Made by a program: the position numbers and the translations under genes
The notes under the pieces: generated by a model
Database searches by the model: none
What the model saw: the letters and a program-made list of their open reading frames with translations, nothing else
What the model was told of the DNA's origin: nothing
Part shown: positions 1 through 6,290 of the stretch, one piece after another
How positions within the stretch are numbered: the first letter of the stretch is position 1
How the letters are laid out: each line of letters opens with the position of its first letter
From: an uncultured Elusimicrobium sp.
Lineage (GTDB): Bacteria; Elusimicrobiota; Elusimicrobia; Elusimicrobiales; Elusimicrobiaceae
DNA length: 6,664 bases
Assembly (NCBI GenBank): GCA_946061795.1
Contig: CAMGSK010000083.1
Location: forward strand, 1-6,664
Direction: 5' to 3'

Positions 1-50
1 TGGATTGGAATAACTCTTTTATAAAGGATAAATTTTATACAATTTGAAGG

Positions 51-74
51 TCTCCACGCGCTTGCGCGCGGAGA
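51..74. repeat. GC-rich inverted repeat in the operon leader
   Basis: The left arm TCTCCACGCGC (51-61) and right arm GCGCGCGGAGA (64-74) are reverse complements except for one A/C position, with only TT between them. As RNA this would make a very stable hairpin with a short loop. No T-run follows on either strand, so it does not look like an intrinsic terminator. It lies 19 nt upstream of the TetR-type palindrome and overlaps the candidate -35 element. It could be a second protein-binding site, or a 5' mRNA hairpin if transcription starts near 48 from the TATACA at 36-41. The repeat itself is certain; its role is not known. Confidence 0.6.
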
Positions 75-91
75 AAGGGATTTGGTAAAAT
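62..91 (+). promoter_or_regulatory. Candidate promoter of the efflux operon
   Basis: TTGCGC (62-67) and TAAAAT (86-91) are 18 nt apart and resemble sigma-70 -35 and -10 boxes; the -35 match is poor (3 of 6). TATACT at 91-96 is a better -10 hexamer but has no good -35 at the usual distance. Either choice places the start site on or beside the palindrome at 93-108, as expected for a repressed promoter. A further TATACA at 36-41 lies upstream. The assignment rests on hexamer likeness only. Confidence 0.35.
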
Positions 92-92
92 A

Positions 93-108
93 TACTTACC
101 GGTAGGTA
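93..108. promoter_or_regulatory. Probable TetR/AcrR-family operator
   Basis: TACTTACCGGTAGGTA is a 16-bp palindrome centred between 100 and 101, with one mismatched pair (T96/G105). After one further mismatch the symmetry continues for three more pairs (AAT on the left, ATT on the right). The TAC-n-TAC...GTA-n-GTA spacing is typical of operators bound by TetR-family repressors of RND pumps. It overlaps the better -10 hexamer (TATACT, 91-96), so binding would block transcription of the adaptor-pump-channel operon. No regulator gene is visible in the window. The symmetry is seen directly; the protein family is inferred. Confidence 0.55.
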
Positions 109-148
109 AATTCGCGCGCCGTTCTTGTGGGGCCGCGCTGCGGAGAAT

Positions 149-152
149 GGAG
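149..152 (+). promoter_or_regulatory. Ribosome binding site choosing the ATG at 162
   Basis: GGAG lies 9 nt before the ATG at 162. The in-frame ATG at 147 has a GGAG (142-145) only 1 nt ahead of it, too close to work. This favours 162 as the start of the adaptor gene. Confidence 0.55.
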
Positions 153-161
153 AAAAACAGT

Positions 162-1463
162 ATGAACAAATATATGCGTATGACGGCTTTGGCTTTCTTG
201 GCCGCGGCCGTATGCGGGCTGGGAGCGTGCAAAAAAGCCCGGACGGACCAGCAGGCTGCGGCGTTGCCCGTGTCTGCCGTGAAAGTGTTGAAAACCGATT
301 TACCGTGGAACATAGAATACCCTGCCCAGGTGGCGGGTTCTTTGGAAATTCAGGTCCGCGCGCAGGTGGGAGGAATTTTGCAGGCGCGTTTATTTGACGA
401 AGGGGCATATGTCAAACAGGGCACCCAGCTTTTTCAGATAGATCCCAAAACGTATGAAGTCGCTTTGCAAAAAGCCGAAGGCGCCTTGGCGCAGGCTCAA
501 AGCGAAGAAAACCGCACCCGCCGCGATTTTGAACGCATGAAAAAACTCCGCGCCGAAAACGCCGTCAGCCAAAAAGATTACGACGATTCGCTCTCCGCTT
601 ACGAAGCGGCGCAAGCGTCCGTCAAGGTGGCGCGCGCCGGGGTCAACGACGCCAAAATTAATCTGGAATACACCCGCGTGCTGGCTCCCATTTCCGGCAT
701 TACCGGCAAAGAGGCGCAGTCCGTGGGCAGCTTGATCTCTCCTGCGGGAAACGGGCTGCTGACCACCATGGTACAGATTGACCCGCTGTGGGTAAACTTC
801 TCCATGCCCAGCGCGCAATTCTACAAATTGGCCAGCGGATTTACGTCCGGGAAAATCGTGTTGGATGAAAAAGGCAAAAGCCCGATTTACGTGGAAGCCG
901 TCACGTCCGACGGACGGGTTTACCCCGAAAAAGGCTCCATTATTTTCTTTGACAGCACCGAAGACGTTAAAACCGCCTCTTTGGCCGTTAAAGCGCAGTT
1001 CCCCAATCCCAAAAACCAGCGCATGCTGATGCCCGGGCAGTTTGTGCGGGTGCGCGTGGTGGGCGCCACCTACAAAGATGCGGTGCTGATCCCTTCTTCG
1101 GCTGTGCTCAGCACGCCGACGGGTAATTTGGTTTATGTGGTGGGAGAGGACGGAGCTTTGAAAGCCGTTCCCATTACCGCCCAGCTGCAGGATAACCTTT
1201 ATATTGTCAGCGACGGATTGCAGGGCGGAGAGACCGTCGTGTCTTCCGGGTTGATTAAACTTCGCCCGGGTATGAAAGTGTCCGCCCAAGTGCAGGAGTT
1301 TGCGTTGCCTGCTCCCGCGCAGGGACCCGCCGTTTCTAGTACGGCCACGGTGGTGGATGTGGGCGCTTTTGACAAGGCTTTGGGCAAGGACGTACAGCCC
1401 GACGAGCAGAATATTCAGCCCCAGACGCCGCAAAACTCCGCCGCGTCCGACGGACAAAAATAA
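162..1463 (+). CDS. RND efflux periplasmic adaptor (membrane fusion protein, AcrA/MexA type), lipoprotein
   Basis: This is the periplasmic adaptor that joins the inner-membrane RND pump to the outer-membrane channel. From the ATG at 162 it has 433 residues (438 from the ATG at 147); 162 is preferred for its ribosome binding site. A short signal peptide ends in the lipobox LGAC with lipidated Cys23. The order is that of AcrA: split lipoyl domain (about 60-95 and 170-185), alpha-helical coiled-coil hairpin (about 98-172), beta-barrel (about 185-275) and membrane-proximal domain (about 285-375). Recognisable stretches are VRAQVGGIL, QLFQIDPKTYE, INLEYTRVLAPISG and LMPGQFVRVRV. The hairpin tip keeps the RxxxLxxxxxxS docking motif (Arg125, Leu129, Ser136) used to contact TolC-like channels. 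The last 50 or so residues form an Ala/Pro/Gln-rich tail, probably disordered. Lys follows the lipidated Cys, where AcrA has Asp. The pump gene starts 9 nt downstream. Family assignment is secure; substrates are unknown. Confidence 0.95.
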   Translation: MNKYMRMTALAFLAAAVCGLGACKKARTDQQAAALPVSAVKVLKTDLPWNIEYPAQVAGSLEIQVRAQVGGILQARLFDEGAYVKQGTQLFQIDPKTYEVALQKAEGALAQAQSEENRTRRDFERMKKLRAENAVSQKDYDDSLSAYEAAQASVKVARAGVNDAKINLEYTRVLAPISGITGKEAQSVGSLISPAGNGLLTTMVQIDPLWVNFSMPSAQFYKLASGFTSGKIVLDEKGKSPIYVEAVTSDGRVYPEKGSIIFFDSTEDVKTASLAVKAQFPNPKNQRMLMPGQFVRVRVVGATYKDAVLIPSSAVLSTPTGNLVYVVGEDGALKAVPITAQLQDNLYIVSDGLQGGETVVSSGLIKLRPGMKVSAQVQEFALPAPAQGPAVSSTATVVDVGAFDKALGKDVQPDEQNIQPQTPQNSAASDGQK

Positions 1464-1472
1464 GAGGAAAGT

Positions 1473-4400
1473 ATGTTTTCCAAATTTTTCATCAACCGTC
1501 CCATTTTTTCTACGGTGGTGTCCCTGCTCATTTTGCTGGCGGGCATTGTGTCCATCACCATGCTTCCTATTGAGCAGTATCCGGATTTGACACCTCCGTC
1601 CGTGCAGGTTTCTGCACAATATCCGGGGGCCAGCCCGGAAGTGATTGCCGATACGGTGGCCGCGCCTATTGAACAGCAGGTCAACGGCGTGGAAGACATG
1701 TTGTATATGAACTCCACCTCCGCCGCCAACGGCGACATGAACCTGCTGGTTTATTTTAAGGTGGGCACGGATCCGGACCAGGCCATGATTAACGTCAACA
1801 ACCGCGTCCAGTCCGCCACCGCCACACTGCCAGAAGACGTACGCCGCTACGGCGTGACGGTAGAAAAGAAATCTTCCGCCATTTTACAGTTGGTCACCAT
1901 GTATTCCCCTTCCGGGGTGTATGATACCACGTATATCGGCAACTATGCCTTGGTAAACGTAGTGGACGATTTAAAACGTATTGAAGGCGTGGGCGACGCG
2001 CAGGTGATGACCGCCAACGACTATTCCATCCGCATCTGGCTCAAACCCGATGTGATGAGCCAGCTGGGCGTGTCCGTATCCGATGTAATGGGAGCGGTGC
2101 AGGCGCAAAACGCGCAGCGCGCGGCGGGCAAAATCGGCCAGCCTCCGCTTAAGACCAGCGTGGACCGCATGTACACCATTATCGCTCCGGGCCGTTTAAA
2201 AGAACCCGCCGAATTTGAAGAAATCATTTTGCGCGCCAATCCGGACGGAACCTCCCTGCGCTTAAAAGATGTCGCGCGTGTGGAATTGGGCAGCCAGACG
2301 TATGAATTTACCGGATATTTCAACGGACAGCCCGCCGTGCCTATCGGCGTTTATCTTTCTCCCGGCGCCAACGCCGTGGCCACCGCCAAAGCGGTGGACA
2401 AACGCATGAAGGAACTGTCGGCCAACTTCCCGGGCGGTATTGAATATAAAGTGGCGTATGATACGACTCTGTTCGTCAACGCTTCCATTGAAGAAGTAAT
2501 ACACACCCTGATTGAAGCCATGATTTTGGTGTTTTTGGTGATGTATTTGTTCCTGCATGACTGGCGCGCCACGCTGATTCCGTGCTTGGCCGTGCCCGTG
2601 TCCATCGTGGGTGCGTTTGCGGGGATGGTGTTGCTGGGATTTTCTATTAATACGTTGACTTTGTTCGGCTTGGTGTTGGCCATCGGCATTGTGGTGGACG
2701 ACGCCATTGTGGTAATTGAAAACGTGGAACGTATTATGCACGACGAACACCTGCCCGTTAAAGAAGCTACCATTAAAGCCATGGACGAAGTGACCGGCCC
2801 CGTGGTAGCCATTGTGCTGGTGCTGTGTTCCGTGTTCGTCCCCGTTGCGTTTATGGGCGGATTTACCGGGGTGATGTACCAACAGTTTGCCATTACCATT
2901 GCGGTGTCTGTGGTTATTTCCGGTTTGGTGGCGTTGACGCTGACGCCGGCTTTGTGCGCCTTGCTTTTAAAGGACATGCAGCCTAAAACCAGCGGGTTTT
3001 TCTATAAATTTGACCAGTGGTTTGCCAAAATGACGGACAAATACACCGCGCTGGCCGGATTTTTCATCCGCAGAGTGCCGGTGGCTTTGCTGACGGTGCT
3101 GCTTTTGTGGGCGGCCACGTTCGGCTTGTTCAAAATCGTGCCCACCAGCTTGCTGCCCGATGAAGACCAGGGTATGCTCATGGTGGCCACCATGCTGGAC
3201 CCCGCCACGTCGCTTTCCAATTCCGAAAAAGTGGCCCAGCAGGTGCAGGAGATTATTGAGCAGCAGCCTTCCGTGCGCGACGAGCTGACGTTTGCCGGGT
3301 TTGATATGCTCAACAGCACGCAAAAAAGCAGTTCCATTGCGTCCTTTGTGGCGTTGAAACCCTGGAAGGAACGCAAGACGGAGGCTTTGTCTTCTTTCGG
3401 TACGGTGGCGGCAATCGCCAAGGCGGCGGCCGGACGGATTCCGGGCGCATTGGCCATGCCGTTTAACCCGCCTCCGATTATGGGTATGAGTACGACGGGC
3501 GGTTTGGAAGGGTATATCCAAAACCGCGCCGGGGCGAACAGCCAGGCGCTGGCGAATAAAGTGAACGAATTTGTCGCCGCCGCGCAAAAACGGCCGGAAC
3601 TCTCCAGCGTCAGCACGACGTTTTCAGCTTCCACGCCTCAGTATGATTTGAAAGTGGACGAAATCAAAGCCATGGCGATGAACGTGTCTTTGTCCGAACT
3701 GTACGCCACCATTCAGGGCACTTTCGGTACGGCTTACGTCAACGACTTTACCAAATTCAGCCGCAGCTTTAAAGTGATGATGCAGGCGGAAGGAGACTAT
3801 CGCGCCCGTCCGGAACAGCTGGGAGACATTTATGTTCGTTCCAACGGCGGAGCGATGGTGCCGCTTTCTGCATTTGTGACGCTGACCCCTATTTTGGGGC
3901 CGGATGTGGTGGAGCGTTTCAACGCCTTCCCCGCGGCCAAAGTAATGGCCAACCCCGCCGCCGGATACAGTTCCGGTCAGGCCATTGCGGCCATGCAGGA
4001 AACGGCCAAAGAGGTGCTGGGCGAGGAATATACGCTTTCTTGGACGGGTACCACGTATCAGGAAACCATCAGCGGAAGTTCTTCCTCCGTGGCCTTGCTT
4101 TTGGGCATTTTGGTGGTGTTCTTGATTCTGGCCGCCCAGTATGAAAGGTGGGGCTTGCCTTTTGCGGTAATTTTGGCGGTTCCGTTTGGTATTTTCGGCG
4201 CGCTGTTGGGTACGTATATGCGCGGGCTGTCCGACGATATCTATTTCCAAATCGCGCTGGTGGCCCTCATCGGTTTGGCCGCCAAGAACGCCATTTTGAT
4301 CGTGGAATTTGCGGTGTTGGTCAAAGAGCAGGGAGCTTCCGCTTATGAAGCGGCTCTGCAAGCCATTAAGCTGCGCTTCCGCCCTATTATCATGACTTCT

Positions 4401-4640
4401 CTCGCCTTTATTCTAGGCTGCGTTCCGCTGGCTCTGAGCAGCGGCGCTGGCGCGGCCAGCCGCCATTCCATCGGCACCGCCGTGGTGTTTGGCATGTTGG
4501 GCGCTACGGCCATTGCGCCGATGTTTATTCCGCTGTTCTTTTATCTGATTTCGGGCGGACGCAAAGAAGGCAAAGGCGCGGCGGCGGAACAACCCGGAGA
4601 AGAGGACAAAGCGTCTGAGGAGGCTGCCCATGAAATTTAA
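1473..4640 (+). CDS. RND multidrug efflux transporter, HAE1 family (AcrB/MexB type)
   Basis: This is a proton-driven inner-membrane pump, expected to work as a homotrimer. Its 1055 residues match the usual 1030-1060, and by comparison with AcrB there are 12 membrane segments. TM1 is at about 10-32, TM2-TM6 at about 340-498, TM7 at about 534-556 and TM8-TM12 at about 872-1026. Two large periplasmic loops (about 33-338 and 557-870) form the porter and docking domains. The proton relay is intact: Asp409-Asp410 in TM4 (AIGIVVDDAIVVIENVER), Lys938 in TM10 (GLAAKNAILIVEFA), and Arg968 and Thr975 in TM11. Family stretches include FFINRPIF, QNAQRAAGKIG, FLVMYLFL, YVNDF and GDIYVRSNGG. By eye, only two of AcrB's six pocket phenylalanines appear kept (Phe610 and Phe625 here). 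The C-terminal tail from about 1029 is charged. The ribosome site GAGG (1464-1467) is 5 nt before the ATG, and the gene's 3' end overlaps the channel gene by 11 nt. The family is certain; the drug range cannot be read from sequence. Confidence 0.98.
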   Translation: MFSKFFINRPIFSTVVSLLILLAGIVSITMLPIEQYPDLTPPSVQVSAQYPGASPEVIADTVAAPIEQQVNGVEDMLYMNSTSAANGDMNLLVYFKVGTDPDQAMINVNNRVQSATATLPEDVRRYGVTVEKKSSAILQLVTMYSPSGVYDTTYIGNYALVNVVDDLKRIEGVGDAQVMTANDYSIRIWLKPDVMSQLGVSVSDVMGAVQAQNAQRAAGKIGQPPLKTSVDRMYTIIAPGRLKEPAEFEEIILRANPDGTSLRLKDVARVELGSQTYEFTGYFNGQPAVPIGVYLSPGANAVATAKAVDKRMKELSANFPGGIEYKVAYDTTLFVNASIEEVIHTLIEAMILVFLVMYLFLHDWRATLIPCLAVPVSIVGAFAGMVLLGFSINTLTLFGLVLAIGIVVDDAIVVIENVERIMHDEHLPVKEATIKAMDEVTGPVVAIVLVLCSVFVPVAFMGGFTGVMYQQFAITIAVSVVISGLVALTLTPALCALLLKDMQPKTSGFFYKFDQWFAKMTDKYTALAGFFIRRVPVALLTVLLLWAATFGLFKIVPTSLLPDEDQGMLMVATMLDPATSLSNSEKVAQQVQEIIEQQPSVRDELTFAGFDMLNSTQKSSSIASFVALKPWKERKTEALSSFGTVAAIAKAAAGRIPGALAMPFNPPPIMGMSTTGGLEGYIQNRAGANSQALANKVNEFVAAAQKRPELSSVSTTFSASTPQYDLKVDEIKAMAMNVSLSELYATIQGTFGTAYVNDFTKFSRSFKVMMQAEGDYRARPEQLGDIYVRSNGGAMVPLSAFVTLTPILGPDVVERFNAFPAAKVMANPAAGYSSGQAIAAMQETAKEVLGEEYTLSWTGTTYQETISGSSSSVALLLGILVVFLILAAQYERWGLPFAVILAVPFGIFGALLGTYMRGLSDDIYFQIALVALIGLAAKNAILIVEFAVLVKEQGASAYEAALQAIKLRFRPIIMTSLAFILGCVPLALSSGAGAASRHSIGTAVVFGMLGATAIAPMFIPLFFYLISGGRKEGKGAAAEQPGEEDKASEEAAHEI
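4617..4623 (+). promoter_or_regulatory. Strong ribosome binding site inside the end of the pump gene
   Basis: GAGGAGG sits 6 nt before the ATG at 4630 and lies within the last codons of the pump gene. With the 11-nt overlap, ribosomes finishing the pump can start the channel gene at once, so translational coupling is likely. Confidence 0.75.
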
Positions 4641-6111
4641 CAAAATTTTCGTTTCGGCATTTTGCGCCGTGCTGTTTGCGGGATGCATGATGGGGCCGAA
4701 TTATAAACGGCCGGATTTGGATATGCCCGTTTCCGCCCAGGAAGAAGATTTCAGCGTGTTTGACAAAGTGCGCTGGTGGGAAATGTTCGGCGATGAAGAG
4801 CTGAACAAACTGGAAACGGAAGCCCTGCTTTACAACCGGGATTTGCGCCAGGCCGTGGCGCGCGTGGATGAGGCGCGCGCGGCGGTCGGCACCGCGGTGG
4901 CCCAGCAGCTGCCCACGATCGGCGCGGCGGCCGGTTCGGGCCGGGCGGGAAATTATTACGGCTCCGGCCAAACGCTGAGCACGGGCACCGTAGTGGCGTC
5001 TTTTGAATTGGATTTGTGGGGCAAATACCGCCGCCTCAGCGAAGCGGCCCGGGCCCAGCTGCTTTCCAGCATGGCGGCCAAGGATACGGTGCTTTTGTCT
5101 TTGACGGCGGAAGTGGCGTCTGCCTACTTTACGCTGCGTACGCTGGATGCCCAATTGGAAATCGCCAACCGGACTTTGCAAACGCGCAAAGAAAGCGTGC
5201 GGATTTACCGCAGCCGCTACAATGCCGGATATACGACGGAAGTGGATTTGCGCCGCGTAGAAGCGGATATGTATTCCGTGGCCGCCACGGCCAAATCGCT
5301 GGAGCTTTCCGTAGCCACGGCTGAAACGGCTTTGGCCGTGCTGGCGGGACGGTCTCCCCGGGAGATAGTGGAAGACAAAATCGCCCGCGGAGGACATTTG
5401 AACGCCGCCTTGCTGCTGCCGGTTGTGCCGGAGAAGATTCCTTCCAAATTGCTGGCCAAACGGCCTGACGTGCGCAGCGCCGAAGGACAGCTGATTGCCG
5501 CCAATGCACGCATCGGTGCGGCGCGCGCGGCGTATTTCCCGGATATTACCCTTACTGGCGCGGCGGGCTATGCCAGCAATCAGTTGGACCAGCTGTTCCG
5601 CGGAAGCAACGGCATGTGGGCTTTCGCCGGGCAGCTGATGCAGCCTATTTTTGCGGGCGGAGCCATTGTGTCCCAAAACAAAGCCGCCAAAGCCCAGTAC
5701 GAGCAAATGCTGGCCGCGTATGAAAAAACGGTGCAAACCGCTTTTAAAGAAACGTTGGACGCGCTCAACGCCAACCGCATCAACCGGGAAAGTTTTGACA
5801 TCTTATCCAAGCAGACCCAAGCGTTGCGCCGCGGATACGAGCTGAGCAAAAAGCAGGAAGATGCGGGCTTAATCGGCACTATGGAGCTTTTAGACGTGGA
5901 ACGCAATTTACTGCAGGCGGAAATGAATTTGGCGTCCGCCCGTCAGAACGAACTGCTGGCGCTGATCAGTTTGTCCAAAGCGTTGGGCGGCGGCTGGGAC
6001 GAAAAGTGCGGCTTCGGACCTTTTGAAGCCCGTATCCAAGAAGAAAAAGCCCGGTGGGAGCAACAAAAATCCGCTGGGAGAACCGCCGCGGAGCAAATGG
6101 CGCAGATGTAA
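4630..6111 (+). CDS. Outer-membrane efflux channel lipoprotein (OprM/NodT, TolC-like OMF)
   Basis: This is the outer-membrane channel of the tripartite pump, expected to form a trimer with a membrane beta-barrel and a long periplasmic alpha-helical tunnel. The 493 residues fit the NodT/OprM family (about 460-500). The signal peptide ends at LFAGC with lipidated Cys19, and the mature start MMGPNYKRP is the hallmark of these lipoproteins. Two OEP repeats follow, about 55-245 and 275-460. Seen in order are RWWEMFGDEELNKL (48-61), FELDLWGKYRR (125-135), LLAKRPDVRSAEGQLIAA (274-291), ARIGAARAAYFPDITLTG (293-310), QPIFAGGAIV (338-347) and LISLSKALGGGW (445-456). Phe rather than Leu/Val/Ile at lipobox position -3 is slightly unusual. 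After the last helix there is a charged tail of some 37 residues (457-493). It overlaps the pump gene by 11 nt and is followed 26 nt later by a terminator stem, so it closes the operon. Confidence 0.96.
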   Translation: MKFNKIFVSAFCAVLFAGCMMGPNYKRPDLDMPVSAQEEDFSVFDKVRWWEMFGDEELNKLETEALLYNRDLRQAVARVDEARAAVGTAVAQQLPTIGAAAGSGRAGNYYGSGQTLSTGTVVASFELDLWGKYRRLSEAARAQLLSSMAAKDTVLLSLTAEVASAYFTLRTLDAQLEIANRTLQTRKESVRIYRSRYNAGYTTEVDLRRVEADMYSVAATAKSLELSVATAETALAVLAGRSPREIVEDKIARGGHLNAALLLPVVPEKIPSKLLAKRPDVRSAEGQLIAANARIGAARAAYFPDITLTGAAGYASNQLDQLFRGSNGMWAFAGQLMQPIFAGGAIVSQNKAAKAQYEQMLAAYEKTVQTAFKETLDALNANRINRESFDILSKQTQALRRGYELSKKQEDAGLIGTMELLDVERNLLQAEMNLASARQNELLALISLSKALGGGWDEKCGFGPFEARIQEEKARWEQQKSAGRTAAEQMAQM

Positions 6112-6137
6112 AACGAAAAGATGGTTTTTGCTTCCTC

Positions 6138-6164
6138 GCCCCCGTTGCAACACGGGGGCTTTTT
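6138..6164 (+). terminator. Rho-independent terminator of the efflux operon
   Basis: A perfect 8-bp stem, GCCCCCGT (6138-6145) with ACGGGGGC (6152-6159), encloses a 6-nt loop and runs straight into five Ts (6160-6164). It starts 26 nt after the stop codon of the channel gene. A second T-rich stretch at 6170-6179 may help release. No comparable element lies between the three efflux genes, which supports a single transcript. Confidence 0.92.
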
Positions 6165-6208
6165 ATGCCTTCTTTTTTTCCCCGGCGCCGTTGTGTAATA
6201 AAAAAACA

Positions 6209-6237
6209 TTGAAATTTGCGCCAAAACACGTTATATC
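6209..6237 (+). promoter_or_regulatory. Candidate promoter for the downstream exported-protein gene
   Basis: TTGAAA (6209-6214) and TATATC (6232-6237) are 17 nt apart, a fair sigma-70-like pair lying just after the operon terminator. An AT-rich alternative -10, TATAAA at 6256-6261 (in the run TTTTTATAAAAT), lies nearer the gene but has no clear -35. The terminator upstream makes an independent promoter here likely; which hexamers are used is uncertain. Confidence 0.4.
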
Positions 6238-6269
6238 AACGGACGGAAGCCTTTTTATAAAATAGCTGG

Positions 6270-6286
6270 AAATCCGTGGGGGATTT
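6270..6286 (+). promoter_or_regulatory. Ribosome binding site partly within a small hairpin
   Basis: GGGGGA (6278-6283) is a purine-rich ribosome site 7 nt before the ATG at 6291. Its second half is part of the inverted repeat AAATCC (6270-6275) / GGATTT (6281-6286), with loop GTGGG. A 6-bp stem of this make-up is weak, so any effect on translation is uncertain. Confidence 0.35.
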
Positions 6287-6290
6287 TCAG

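Noticed and set aside
1..34. Tail of an upstream gene at the window's left edge
   Set aside because: All readable frames stop within a few codons or are too short to judge, so nothing can be supported.
51..74. Inverted repeat as a terminator of an upstream gene
   Set aside because: No T-run follows on either strand (AAAGGG on the + side, CCTTCAAATT on the other).
147..161. ATG at 147 as the start of the adaptor gene
   Set aside because: Its only ribosome-like site is 1 nt away, whereas ATG 162 has GGAG at 9 nt and gives a normal 23-residue lipoprotein signal. Not fully excluded.
390..1619. A 409-codon open frame on the minus strand opposite the adaptor gene
   Set aside because: Rich in His, Arg and Gly with no recognisable domain. 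It lies almost wholly antisense to a secure AcrA-type gene and is explained by that gene's codon bias.
4525..5736. A 403-codon open frame on the minus strand opposite the channel gene
   Set aside because: Low-complexity Arg/His/Gln/Gly composition, no family features, and fully antisense to the pump end and the OprM-type gene.
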